A stretch of DNA of 64,000 nt, from positions 558,001 to 622,000 of the forward strand of contig NZ_FNAJ01000003.1 of assembly GCF_900101905.1 (NCBI RefSeq). The letters run 5' to 3'. The notes under the pieces were generated by a model. The model saw only the letters and a list, made by a program, of their open reading frames with translations, made no database searches and was not told the DNA's origin. Within the stretch, counting starts at the first letter, position 1, and each line of letters starts with the position of its first letter. The position numbers and the translations under genes are program-made. Source of the stretch: Myxococcus virescens (GTDB lineage Bacteria; Myxococcota; Myxococcia; Myxococcales; Myxococcaceae). Of this stretch, positions 1 to 8,795 are shown one piece after another.

Positions 1-489
<489 letters not shown>

Positions 490-628
490 GATGGGGGCGA
501 ATCCTCGTGAAGCAGCCGGGAGCCGGCAAGGGATTCCTGCTCCAGGTGCCGCCCGGCCGGGCCTCCGGGACGAAGGTGGACGTCCCGAAGCCGTGCAGGG
601 GAACCCCCGAGAGGGCTCATTTCATCCC

Positions 629-649
629 CCCCCGTCCGGAAGGCGGGGG
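629..649 (-). terminator. Possible hairpin terminator after the GT4 gene
   Basis: CCCCCG at 629-634 pairs with CGGGGG at 644-649 across a 9-base loop, 21-41 bases beyond the stop of the GT4 glycosyltransferase on the minus strand. No T-run follows. It could end the glycosyltransferase transcript before glnS. Confidence 0.35.
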
Positions 650-669
650 ACCGGGCCCCTCTCCCGCTG

Positions 670-1827
670 TCAGAGCGACGAGAGCAGGGACTCCCAGGCC
701 TTGAGGGCGCGGTCGGCGGACAGCTCCTCGGAGCGGCGCCGGGCCCGGGCGGACAGGTCGGTCCGGTGCACGTCGTCCTGGACGATTCGCGCCAGGGCGT
801 CCGCCAGCGCCTGGGGCTGCTCCATGGGCACCAGGACGCCGTGCTTGCCGTGCTCCAGCACCTCCGCGGGGCCGGAGGGGCAGTCGGTACTGACCACGGG
901 GCAGCCCAGGGCCAGCGCCTCCAGCAGCACCATGGGAAGCCCCTCGAAGCGCGAGGACAGGGCGAAGGCCGCCGCCCGCCGCATCAGCGCATGGGGGTTG
1001 GGCGCGAAGCCCGGCAGGAAGACGGAGTCCTCCACGCCCAGGGACTTCACCAGCGCCTTCAGCTCCGCCTCCAGCGAGCCTTCCCCCAGGATGAGCAGGT
1101 GCTGGTCCACCCCGGCCTGGCGCATCAGCGCGTGGCTCCGGATGAGCACGTCGAAGGCCTTCTGGTGCTCCAGCCGCCCCACGGCGATGACCACGGGCTT
1201 GCGGAAGACGGGCTCCGCCCAGGCGGGCAGCGGGTGCTCACCGGCGGCGCGCACCCGGTCGCCGTCCACGAAGTTGGGGATGACGTGGAGCTGCTCGGGC
1301 CCCACCGGCACCAGGTCCCGGAAGGCCTTCGCGGAGTCGTGGCCGCACGCGACGATGCGGCTCATCCGAGGGTAGAGCCACCGCAGCCCCCAGAGCTGCC
1401 GCCGGGGCTGCTCCAGGTGGAAGGCGCCCCAGTCGAAGTGAATCATGCCCACCACGGGCTTGCGCAGCAGCTGCCCCGCCAGGCACGCCAGCAGCGCCGC
1501 CCGGCCCTCCTGCCCCGCCACGATGACGTCCACGTCGCGCGCCTCGCGCACCAGCCGCCAGAAGAAGCGCGGCAGCATGCCCCGCCGGTACTCGAAGGCG
1601 TCGGTGCCCCACACCACCTCGGTGCGCTGCGGAATCCGGTCGCTCTGGCTCTTCGGATGGGGCCGGTGGTGGAAGAACATCTTCGTGTCGAACCGGCCGG
1701 GGTCCAGCCCCGTCAGCACGTTGCACACGGACCGTTCGATGCCGCCCGAGCCCAGGAACACCAGCGTGAACAGCACCCGCTTCCGAGCGGCTACTGGAGG
1801 CGCCTCGCCCTGTGTCGTTACGAGCAT
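670..1827 (-). CDS. Glycosyltransferase family 4 (GT-B fold)
   Basis: This is a retaining glycosyltransferase of the GT4 type, which transfers a sugar from a nucleotide donor to a polysaccharide, lipopolysaccharide or glycolipid acceptor at the inner face of the membrane. It has 385 residues, the usual size. The N-terminal half has the glycine motif FLGSGGIERS; the C-terminal Rossmann domain starts at VVIAVGRLEHQKAFD, followed by LLILGEGSLEAEL and the donor-binding segment SSRFEGLPMVLLEALALG. The ATG at 1827 was chosen; upstream in-frame codons to 1926 exist but add an unconserved segment without a ribosome site. It is transcribed toward glnS and divergently from the alpha/beta hydrolase. The sugar and acceptor cannot be told from the sequence. 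Confidence 0.88.
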   Translation of the reverse strand: MLVTTQGEAPPVAARKRVLFTLVFLGSGGIERSVCNVLTGLDPGRFDTKMFFHHRPHPKSQSDRIPQRTEVVWGTDAFEYRRGMLPRFFWRLVREARDVDVIVAGQEGRAALLACLAGQLLRKPVVGMIHFDWGAFHLEQPRRQLWGLRWLYPRMSRIVACGHDSAKAFRDLVPVGPEQLHVIPNFVDGDRVRAAGEHPLPAWAEPVFRKPVVIAVGRLEHQKAFDVLIRSHALMRQAGVDQHLLILGEGSLEAELKALVKSLGVEDSVFLPGFAPNPHALMRRAAAFALSSRFEGLPMVLLEALALGCPVVSTDCPSGPAEVLEHGKHGVLVPMEQPQALADALARIVQDDVHRTDLSARARRRSEELSADRALKAWESLLSSL

Positions 1828-1996
1828 CACCCGCACTCTCACGTGCTTCGAGACACCGCGGTCCAGGACCTTCGGAGTGACAGGACTCCCCCCGGCTCCA
1901 ACCTGACCCACCCGCGGTGTAGCCAACTTGCATTCGCTCCGCCACCCCCTCGGCTCAGCTAGGGTTCGCTTTATTCCAAGCCAATCCTAGATATCC

Positions 1997-2923
1997 GTGA
2001 AAACACGCACTCAAGTCCGCTGTCTCATGGCGCTGGCGCCCCTCTGCGTGTCGCTCGCCGCGGCGGGATATCTCGTGGTGAACGGTCACCGCATCGGCCA
2101 GGGCCTGCTGCATCCGCCGCCCATTCCGGTGACACGTCCCCCGGCGGAGCCGGCGTTGTCGCCACTGGAGGACGTGGCCTTCACCACGTCCGACGGGGTG
2201 CCGCTCAAGGGTTGGTACGTGCCTTCCCGCAACCGCGCCGCGGTGGTGCTGGTACACGGCTTCGCGGACAACCGCGCGCAGCTGCTCTTCGAGGCTCGGA
2301 CGCTCGCGGGCGCGGGCTACGGTGTGTTGCTCTTTGATTTGCGCGCGCACGGCGAGAGCGGCGGCGACACGGTGACGTGGGGAGACCGGGAGCGGCGCGA
2401 CGTGACGGCGGCGCTGGATTTCATCTCACGGCGCCCGGACGTGGACCCGGGACGGTTGGGCCTCTTCGGCTTCTCCATGGGCGGCACCACGTCGCTCCTG
2501 GTCGCCAGCGAGGACGCGCGGGTGAAGGCGGTGGCCGCCGCGGGGGCGTATCCCGCGCTGGAGGCGGACATCTACGCGGGCTATGGCCGCTGGGGTGCGA
2601 TGAGCGCGGAGCCGGTGCTGTGGGCCCTGCGCCGCGCGGGCGTCACGGTGGACGCGGTGCGCCCCATTGACGGGATGTGCCGGCTGGGCGGCCGGCCGCT
2701 GCTGCTGGTCAACGGCGATGTGGACCCGGACGCGCCCGCGAAGCTCCAGGCCAGCCTCTTCCAGGCCGCGTGCGAACCCAAGTCACTCTGGGTCGTCGAG
2801 GGCGCGGGCCATGGCCAGTACGCGCGCGTGGCGCCGGAGGAATACGCGCGCCGGCTGCTCCAGCACTTCGGCGCGGCGCTCCAGGCCCTGCCTCAGGCCT
2901 CCTCGGGCGGCGCCACCCAGTGA
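1997..2923 (+). CDS. Alpha/beta hydrolase with N-terminal membrane anchor
   Basis: This is a serine hydrolase of the alpha/beta fold with 308 residues, of the BAAT/dienelactone-like type that has DGVPLKGWYVPS before the first strand. A hydrophobic segment at residues 10-28 suggests a membrane anchor or uncleaved signal. The oxyanion motif VHGF lies at 86-89, the nucleophile elbow GFSMGG has Ser160, an RAHGESGG loop lies at 116-123, and the catalytic histidine is probably in EGAGHGQYAR near the C-terminus. The start is GTG at 1997; an in-frame ATG at 2027 is the alternative and would shorten the basic end before the hydrophobic stretch. Its last 31 bases overlap the end of bpt on the opposite strand. 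The substrate is unknown. Confidence 0.85.
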   Translation: MKTRTQVRCLMALAPLCVSLAAAGYLVVNGHRIGQGLLHPPPIPVTRPPAEPALSPLEDVAFTTSDGVPLKGWYVPSRNRAAVVLVHGFADNRAQLLFEARTLAGAGYGVLLFDLRAHGESGGDTVTWGDRERRDVTAALDFISRRPDVDPGRLGLFGFSMGGTTSLLVASEDARVKAVAAAGAYPALEADIYAGYGRWGAMSAEPVLWALRRAGVTVDAVRPIDGMCRLGGRPLLLVNGDVDPDAPAKLQASLFQAACEPKSLWVVEGAGHGQYARVAPEEYARRLLQHFGAALQALPQASSGGATQ

Positions 2924-3642
2924 GGCGCCGCGTCCAGCGCGGGCCGCTCCTCCAGCAGTTCGTGCGGGCGGAAGGCGCCCTTGTAGCGCAGGGATGCGCA
3001 GGCCAGCACGCGGTAGCCCAGGTAGACGTGGGGGATGCCCCGCGCCTTCGCCAGCTCCACCTGGTGCAGCACGTTGGCCGTGCCCAGCGACAGGTGCGCA
3101 TAGGCGGGGTCGTAGAAGAAATACACGGCGCTCCAGGCGCGCGGCGTCTCGTCGCAGATACCCACGCCCACCAGCCTGGGCCCGCCCTCCGCGCCGTCGT
3201 CGTACCACGCCACCTCGCGCGCGGACGGGTGCGGATAGGAGAACTGGAGCGAGTACTCGCGCGCGGTGATGGGTGACGGCTCCCATTCGCGCTTGGTCTC
3301 GCGCTCCGAATGCCACTGGCGATACAGCGCCAGCCGCGCGTCATCCACACGCGGCGGCCCCACCTCCACGCGCAGGTGCGAGCACGCGGCACGCGCGCGA
3401 CGCTGGCTGCGGTTGGGCCGGAAGCCCTCCACGGGGATGCGCAATGACACGCAGGCATTGCAGCCCACGCAGGCCGGCCGGAAGTACACTAGGCCGAAGC
3501 GGCGCCAGCCCCGCACCAGCAGGTGCTCGTACTCCTCCGGCGTGACGTCCTCCAGCACGAGGTTTTCGAGCGAGGCCTCCCGCTCCGGCAGGTAGCTGCA
3601 GGCCCGGGGCTGCTCGACTTCGTGTGCCAGGAGGAACGCCAT
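2893..3642 (-). CDS. bpt: Aspartate/glutamate leucyltransferase (Bpt, bacterial Ate1 family)
   Basis: This protein transfers leucine (family: leucine or arginine) from an aminoacyl-tRNA to N-terminal Asp or Glu of proteins, marking them for ClpS/ClpAP degradation by the N-end rule. It has 249 residues, the normal length for bacterial Bpt. The N-terminal ATE domain contains RPACVGCNACVSLRIPV with its paired cysteines. The C-terminal GNAT-like part contains LGTANVLHQVELAKARGIPHVYLGY and ASLRYKGAFRPHELLE. The ATG at 3642 follows an AGGAACAGG element; upstream in-frame codons reaching 3936 are non-conserved. The gene ends inside the alpha/beta hydrolase gene on the other strand (31-base convergent overlap). 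No clpS or clpA gene is visible nearby. Confidence 0.9.
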   Translation of the reverse strand: MAFLLAHEVEQPRACSYLPEREASLENLVLEDVTPEEYEHLLVRGWRRFGLVYFRPACVGCNACVSLRIPVEGFRPNRSQRRARAACSHLRVEVGPPRVDDARLALYRQWHSERETKREWEPSPITAREYSLQFSYPHPSAREVAWYDDGAEGGPRLVGVGICDETPRAWSAVYFFYDPAYAHLSLGTANVLHQVELAKARGIPHVYLGYRVLACASLRYKGAFRPHELLEERPALDAAPHWVAPPEEA

Positions 3643-3840
3643 GCGTGGCCTGTTCCTGTCGCGACCGTCGTCCCGCGTCAAGTCTGACCCGGTGCCCCGA
3701 AGCCACCACTTCCGGGCGAGCCCCCGCTTCTCAGAGGGAAAAGCGTCGTCCGCGGCACGCCCGTCTGCCCAGCCGGCAGGCTGGCATGACGTCTGCACAA
3801 CCAACGGCCAGCCTCGCGGAGTCGAGGCAGGAGGATGACC

Positions 3841-4095
3841 ATGGCCCGCCACCGCACACAGCCTTCGCTGAACCGCCTGTCGCATTGGGATTTCGGTCGA
3901 GCGGACAGGCAGGTCCGTGCGGCCACTGGCAGCCATGACTGGGTGGTCGTGAGCGCCACATCTCCCTCGCGTCCGAGTGGGAACCGACAGAATCCGGACA
4001 TTCCTGTCCTACTGGCGGCGGTCCGGGCACAGGTCGAGTGCGACCCAGAAGCGGTGAATGGAGTGGATTTCGACCTGGAGTTCGCGAGCTACTGA
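3841..4095 (+). CDS. Small hypothetical protein (84 aa)
   Basis: This is a short ORF of 84 residues that I do not recognise. The support is a strong ribosome site, AGGAGG at 3829-3834, six bases before the ATG at 3841; an in-frame ATG at 3835 overlaps that site and is less likely. The N-terminal half is basic (RHRTQPSLNRLSHWDFGR), and the C-terminal half is acidic (PEAVNGVDFDLEFASY). There is no signal peptide, membrane segment or cysteine pair. It lies divergently from bpt and 65 bases before the GT2 gene, so it may be first in that transcript. Its codon third positions are less strongly G/C than its neighbours, so it may be non-coding despite the ribosome site. Confidence 0.5.
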   Translation: MARHRTQPSLNRLSHWDFGRADRQVRAATGSHDWVVVSATSPSRPSGNRQNPDIPVLLAAVRAQVECDPEAVNGVDFDLEFASY

Positions 4096-4160
4096 TGTGA
4101 CGGGATGGCGCGCGGGCGCGCGGCTTCTCAGGCGTGGCCGCCAACGCGTATAAGTCCGCC

Positions 4161-5012
4161 ATGTCCGTCATTGACGTCTCGGTGGTGATGCCCACCCACA
4201 AGCGGGAGAAGGAAGTGGTGGAGGCCATCCGCTCGGTCCTCCGCCAGGAAGGGGTGAACGTCGAGGTCCTCGTCCTGGACGACACGCCCGAGGGCACGGC
4301 GCGCGAGGCGGTGGAAGGGCTGAAGGACGAGCGGGTCCGCTACCTGGTGAACGACCCGCCGTCGAAGGGCCGCCCGGCCGTGGTGCGCAACCACGGCGCC
4401 ACGCTGGCCCGCGGGCGCTACCTGCACTTCCTGGATGACGACGACATGCTCGCCGAGGGCGCGCTGCACGCCATGGTGAGCGCGCTGGACGCGCGGCCGG
4501 ACGCGGGCGTGGCGGTGGGCTGGGTGGTGCCCTTCGGCGACGACGCGGACTGGCTCAAGGACAAGAGCGAGTACTTCGAGTGGGCCGCCCAGGTGGGCGC
4601 CAGCACGCCCAACAGCGCGTGGACGGTGGCTCACATCCTCTTTCGCGGCACGCTGTATGTGAACTCCGCGTGCATGGTGCGCCGCGAGCACTTCGCCCCG
4701 CTGGGCGGCTTCGACGCCACCATCCCCGTCTACGAGGACGTGGACTTCTACCTGCGCGGCATCCGCGCGTTCGGCCACGTCTACGTCAACCGGCCCATCC
4801 TGCACTACCGCACTGGCCGGCCGTCGCTGATGCACAACCTGGGCAAGGACGGCACGCTGGTGGTCCAGTCCAACGAGATGATTCACGGCAAGTACCGCAA
4901 GACGAACGGCATGCTGGAGTACCGCCTCATGCAGGCCGCCCTGCGGGTGCTGCCCTTCGAGGTCGCCCGCCGTCTGCCGCTGCGCCTGCGCAACCAGGGC
5001 CGCGCGTCATGA
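4161..5012 (+). CDS. Glycosyltransferase family 2
   Basis: This is an inverting GT-A glycosyltransferase of 283 residues. It shows the GT2 pattern in order: SVVMPTHKREKEVVEAIRSV at the N-terminus, VLVLDDTPEG, then NHGATLARGRYLHFLDDDDM, whose DDD supplies the metal-binding DXD, and later LGGFDATIPVYEDVDFYLR, where the ED pair is the usual catalytic base region. ATG 4161 begins right at the fold; the in-frame GTG at 4134 would add nine residues. The stop overlaps the start of the PLP decarboxylase gene as ATGA, so the two proteins are probably made together and act in one pathway. Acceptor and sugar are not deducible from the sequence. Confidence 0.88.
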   Translation: MSVIDVSVVMPTHKREKEVVEAIRSVLRQEGVNVEVLVLDDTPEGTAREAVEGLKDERVRYLVNDPPSKGRPAVVRNHGATLARGRYLHFLDDDDMLAEGALHAMVSALDARPDAGVAVGWVVPFGDDADWLKDKSEYFEWAAQVGASTPNSAWTVAHILFRGTLYVNSACMVRREHFAPLGGFDATIPVYEDVDFYLRGIRAFGHVYVNRPILHYRTGRPSLMHNLGKDGTLVVQSNEMIHGKYRKTNGMLEYRLMQAALRVLPFEVARRLPLRLRNQGRAS

Positions 5013-6451
5013 GCCTCAAGAGCCGGCTTCTCGGGACGGCCAGGCGCCAGGTGAAGCAGACGCTGCGCCCGGTGCTCCAGCGGGCCATGGCCCCCGCGCG
5101 CAACCACATCCCCGCCTCGCACTGGGGCCTGCGGGACGTGCCCGGCCAGGGCCTGAGCCTGGAGGGTGTCCCGCTGGCGCAACTGGTGGAGCGCTGGGGC
5201 TCGCCGCTGCACGTGGTGCACATGGCGGCGCTGCGCCGCAACGCGGAGCGCTTCCTCGCGGTGCCGCCGGGGCGCACGGGCGGCTGCGAAGTCTATTACT
5301 CGTACAAGACGAACCCGGTGCCCGGCGTGCTGTCCTTCCTGCACGGCCTGGGCGTGGGCGCGGAGGTCATCTCCGCCTACGAGATGTGGCTGGCGCTGAA
5401 GCTGGGCGTGCCCCCGGAGCGCATCGTCTACAACGGCCCGGTGAAGTCGGAGGCCTCCGTGCGCGAGGCCATCTCCCGGGGCATCCAGTTGCTGGCCGCC
5501 AACCACGCGGAGGAGATTGCCGTCTTCGCCCGGCTGGCCGCGGAGCTGGACCGCCGCCCGCGCGTCGCCGTGCGGGTGACGACGAACAGCGGCTGGTCCG
5601 CGCAGTTCGGCACGCCCATCGCGGGAGGCGCCGCGCTGCGGGCCTACCAGCAGGCGCGCGGCTCGAAGCACCTGGACGTGGTGGGCCTGCACGCGCACCG
5701 CGGAGAAACCATCCGCACGGAGGGCGACTTCACGGCCTTCGTGGAGTCGGTGCTCGACTTCACGGACACGCTGCACCAGGAGCTGGGACTGGACTTGGAG
5801 GTGCTCGACTTGGGCGGCAGCCTCAACACGCCCACCGTCCAGCACATCGCCGAGCGCGACTGGCGCCTCAACCTCACCTTCTTCCGCGACGTGCCCGCGC
5901 CCGACCCGGCGGCGTCGCTGTCCATCGACCGCTACGTGGCGCTGGCGGTGGAGATGGTGGAGACGCACTACGCGCGGCGCGGCCGTCAGCGTCCCCGCAT
6001 CTTCCTGGAGCCGGGCCGCGCCATGACGGGCGACACGCAGCTCTTGCTGGGCCGCGTGCACGCGCTCAAGGCGGGGGAAGACAGGACGTGGGCGGTGCTG
6101 GACGCCGGCATCAACCATGCCGAGTGCGTGCGCAACGAGTACCACCAGCTCTTCCACGTGAACCGGCCGGACGCGCCGGCCGACAAGGTCTACACGGTGG
6201 TGGGCCCCATCTGCACGCCGGGCGACACGCTCTACCACGCGAAGCGGCTGCCCGACCTGCGCGTGGGAGACACGCTGGCCATCATGGACGCGGGCGCCTA
6301 CTTCGTGCCCTTCGCCACGTCCTTCTCCTATCCCCAGCCGGCCATCATCGCGCTGGAGGACGGGAAGGAGCGGCTGCTGCGGCGCGCGGAGACGTTCGAT
6401 GACCTGGTGACGTTCGACGCGCCGGACAGCCGCGCCGCGCTCACCGGTTGA
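5009..6451 (+). CDS. PLP-dependent amino-acid decarboxylase, fold type III (LysA/BtrK-like)
   Basis: This is an alanine-racemase-fold decarboxylase of the diaminopimelate/ornithine decarboxylase superfamily, 480 residues, slightly longer than LysA because of about 50 extra N-terminal residues. The PLP lysine is Lys100 in YYSYKTNPVPG. Other family landmarks are VGLHAHRGE, the phosphate-binding LDLGGSLN, EPGRAMTG, and GPICTPGDTLYH with the conserved cysteine of the second subunit face. The final MDAGAYFVPFATSFSYPQP block is where these enzymes read MDAGAYG. It overlaps the GT2 gene by ATGA. Because it pairs with a glycosyltransferase and faces an ATP-grasp ligase rather than sitting with dap genes, it more likely makes a decarboxylated amino acid for a surface polymer or secondary metabolite than lysine. 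The substrate is uncertain. Confidence 0.82.
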   Translation: MSLKSRLLGTARRQVKQTLRPVLQRAMAPARNHIPASHWGLRDVPGQGLSLEGVPLAQLVERWGSPLHVVHMAALRRNAERFLAVPPGRTGGCEVYYSYKTNPVPGVLSFLHGLGVGAEVISAYEMWLALKLGVPPERIVYNGPVKSEASVREAISRGIQLLAANHAEEIAVFARLAAELDRRPRVAVRVTTNSGWSAQFGTPIAGGAALRAYQQARGSKHLDVVGLHAHRGETIRTEGDFTAFVESVLDFTDTLHQELGLDLEVLDLGGSLNTPTVQHIAERDWRLNLTFFRDVPAPDPAASLSIDRYVALAVEMVETHYARRGRQRPRIFLEPGRAMTGDTQLLLGRVHALKAGEDRTWAVLDAGINHAECVRNEYHQLFHVNRPDAPADKVYTVVGPICTPGDTLYHAKRLPDLRVGDTLAIMDAGAYFVPFATSFSYPQPAIIALEDGKERLLRRAETFDDLVTFDAPDSRAALTG

Positions 6452-7739
6452 GCACCATCATCCGGATGAAGGCCCGGGGGTGGCGCGCGGAGCCGTAGAG
6501 AATCTGCGCCACCTCCACCGCGGTGGGCATCAGGTCATCCGAGTCGATGAGCGGGTCCACCGCCCTGTCCCGGTGTGATGCCAGCCAGCTCCGCCACTGG
6601 CGGGCCTCGTCCTCCGGCAGCGCACCGGACAGCCGCTGGAGGTTGAGCAGCATCTCCAGCGCAATGCGGTTGCAGAACACCTCGCCGTTGCCGCGCCAGT
6701 CACGCGCGGCCTGCAGCTCGCGGCGCAGGGCGTCCCGGTCCCCCAGCGCGGCGTGGTAGGCCAGGAGCGGCAGCGGCAGGCCCCGGGCGATGTCGAAGCC
6801 CATCTGCCCGTAGTAGCGGGGGTTGAAGTCGATGAGGAGGAAGTCGTCCTTCGTCTGGATGAACTCCACCTCGAAGACGCCGTGGTAGCCCAGGCGCTTG
6901 CACAAACGCTGGAGCCCCGCGGCCAGCTCCTCGCGCACCGGGGCGGATTCGAAGCACACGCCCACGCCCAGGCGCCGCGGACGCTGGAGCACCTTCATGG
7001 CGCCGCGCACCTCGAACAGCTCGCCCGTCTCGTCCACGAAGCCGGAGAGGCTGTAGATGCCCTCCGCCGCCTCCGGGTGGAACTCCTGCACCATGGGGCG
7101 CGACACCGCGGGGTCGAAGCGCACCAGCATGGGCGCGTACCCGTCTCGCGAGAAGGCGCGGTACTCCTCCGCGAGCTGCTCGGGCGCCTGCACCGGCTGC
7201 CCCTTGCGGTGGGTGGAGTAGAGAATCTGCGTGGTGGGCTTGATGAGGACCGGGAAGCGCGCCTCGCGGGACACCACGTTCAGGTCCGCTTCCGATTCGG
7301 GGAACCAGGTGCGCGGCAGCTTCAGGCCCACCGCCTGGCCCACCTCGAAGAGCTTGCGCTTGTTGAGCAGGCCGTAGACGGCGTCGACGCCCGGGTCGTA
7401 GAGGTGGAAGTACTCCGACAGCGCCTCGCGGTGGACGGACACCAGCCACGCCAGCTCATCGCTCGTCGGATAGAGCACGTGCCGCATCGGCTCGCGGCGG
7501 CCCAGGTCCATCAGCCACTCGATGAAGGCCTCGGCCTGGGACTCCGGAGGACACTGCACGCGGCGGCCCACGAAGCGAGACCAGCTCGCGGGCCCCAGCT
7601 TGCCGGGGTCCGCCACCGTGACGTCAATGCCATTGCGTCCGAAGCAACGCGCGGCCGCGAGCGTGCCGTAGAAGCCCGCGGAGAAGAGCAGCACGGACGG
7701 ACGGCCCTCCATTCGAACCTGGGGTGCCTGCTCCAACAT
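6441..7739 (-). CDS. ATP-grasp carboxylate-amine ligase-like protein
   Basis: This protein of 432 residues has an ATP-grasp fold and probably joins a carboxylate to an amine with ATP cleavage. Visible landmarks are an N-terminal Rossmann-like segment (VLLFSAGFYGTLAAARCFG), the central LIKPTTQ nucleotide-binding strand, MVQEFHPEAAEGIYSLSGF, then GVFEVEFIQTKDDFLLIDFNPR, whose E and N residues bind Mg-ATP. The ATG at 7739 was taken; GTG 7772 would add 11 residues and has no ribosome site either. The gene is convergent with the PLP decarboxylase and overlaps its last 11 bases. Proteins of this type are often annotated only as carboxylate-amine ligase; the product is unknown, though a link to the neighbouring decarboxylated amino acid is plausible. 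Confidence 0.8.
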   Translation of the reverse strand: MLEQAPQVRMEGRPSVLLFSAGFYGTLAAARCFGRNGIDVTVADPGKLGPASWSRFVGRRVQCPPESQAEAFIEWLMDLGRREPMRHVLYPTSDELAWLVSVHREALSEYFHLYDPGVDAVYGLLNKRKLFEVGQAVGLKLPRTWFPESEADLNVVSREARFPVLIKPTTQILYSTHRKGQPVQAPEQLAEEYRAFSRDGYAPMLVRFDPAVSRPMVQEFHPEAAEGIYSLSGFVDETGELFEVRGAMKVLQRPRRLGVGVCFESAPVREELAAGLQRLCKRLGYHGVFEVEFIQTKDDFLLIDFNPRYYGQMGFDIARGLPLPLLAYHAALGDRDALRRELQAARDWRGNGEVFCNRIALEMLLNLQRLSGALPEDEARQWRSWLASHRDRAVDPLIDSDDLMPTAVEVAQILYGSARHPRAFIRMMVLNR

Positions 7740-7878
7740 GACGGTGTCGTTCTCCCGCTGCGTTCCCGGCACGCCTCACGCGGAGGAGAGGAGGTGCCGT
7801 TTCAAGTCCTGGTCACGCGGAGGATAACCGCACGCCACCCCACTTGGCTTCCCTCGGCTGCGCCCTCTCCTTCAGTCG

Positions 7879-8697
7879 TCAAGAACAGACGCCCCCCTTG
7901 GGCCTCCAAACAATGTAACCCTGGGACAAGAGCCACGGGTCGGTCGCCACTCCCTCCATGCGTGCGGAGAGCCCCAGCGCGGCTTCGCGAAACGCATCGG
8001 GTGGGTGCGTATGGCCCAGGGTCCGCGCCTGCTGCCAGGCGGCGCTCCATGCGGAGAAGAAGTCATGGATGGGCTCACCCGGGCGTACCCGGCGGCGCAA
8101 GTCCCGGGGCAGCCAGTCCCGGAAGAGCATGGGCGCGAAGCCCAGGCTGAAGTCGGTGTGGAACAGGAGCGCTTCGCGCAGCGGCAGCTCCGCGCCCTCC
8201 CCAACGCCGCGGCGCAGCAGGTGCGCGGCCATCACCGCACCCGTCGCGTCCGCGCTCCCCTCCACCAGCAGGCCCGACGGCAGCAGGTAGCGGGTCAGGG
8301 TGCGGTGCACCTCGGGGACACGCTCGGGGGGGCCCTGGCGGAGCAGGTTCATGGCCCGCACCAGCCGGGCGGGCTCGTCGGGGCGAAGGGGCAGCGCGAA
8401 GCCGCCCTCGCGGAAGGACGTGCGGGCATCCGCGTCCGCCTGCGCCGCCCGCGCGCGCGCCGCGTCCAGCTCCACGCCCACCACGGCGAGCTCCGGGTTG
8501 AGCGCGCGAAAGGCCTGGGCACTCTCCAGCGTCGTCCATGGGTGCTCGCCGAACCCCACGTCGACGAAGACCGCGTGTGCCCAGGGCCCGTCACGGCGTT
8601 CGAGCAACGGGCGCTCGAAGCGGCACAGGAACGCGTCCAGCGCGCGCAGGCGCCCGCGCGACGTCCGTCCCCGTGTCTTCGCGTCCAGCGGTGGCAT
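7879..8697 (-). CDS. SAM-dependent methyltransferase-like protein
   Basis: This is a 272-residue protein with a class I methyltransferase-like core. The glycine-rich SAM loop is VFVDVGFGEHPWTT near residue 45, followed by VVGVELDAARARAAQADA, an acidic residue ending strand 2, and RLVRAMNLLRQ downstream. The C-terminal half has the HTDFSLGFAPMLFRDWLPRDLR segment, which I do not recognise. The ATG at 8697 was chosen because upstream codons, which reach 8838 in frame, run through an unconserved basic stretch and into the promoter region of the divergent M50 gene. The substrate is not evident; the protein could act on a small molecule or be a nonfunctional relative. Confidence 0.65.
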   Translation of the reverse strand: MPPLDAKTRGRTSRGRLRALDAFLCRFERPLLERRDGPWAHAVFVDVGFGEHPWTTLESAQAFRALNPELAVVGVELDAARARAAQADADARTSFREGGFALPLRPDEPARLVRAMNLLRQGPPERVPEVHRTLTRYLLPSGLLVEGSADATGAVMAAHLLRRGVGEGAELPLREALLFHTDFSLGFAPMLFRDWLPRDLRRRVRPGEPIHDFFSAWSAAWQQARTLGHTHPPDAFREAALGLSARMEGVATDPWLLSQGYIVWRPKGGVCS

Positions 8698-8795
8698 GGT
8701 GCGCTCTTGGGTGAGTCTGGCGTGGCCGTCAAGCCCACCCCGCTCCATCCCCCCGATTTTCGCCGGACACGGCGGCCTCCTAGAGTGGAACCACC

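Noticed and set aside
3731-4297. A minus-strand open frame of 188 codons through the 3841-4095 region.
   Set aside because: It has Ser/Arg/Pro-rich shadow composition and overlaps the start of the GT2 gene; the plus-strand ORF has a real ribosome site.
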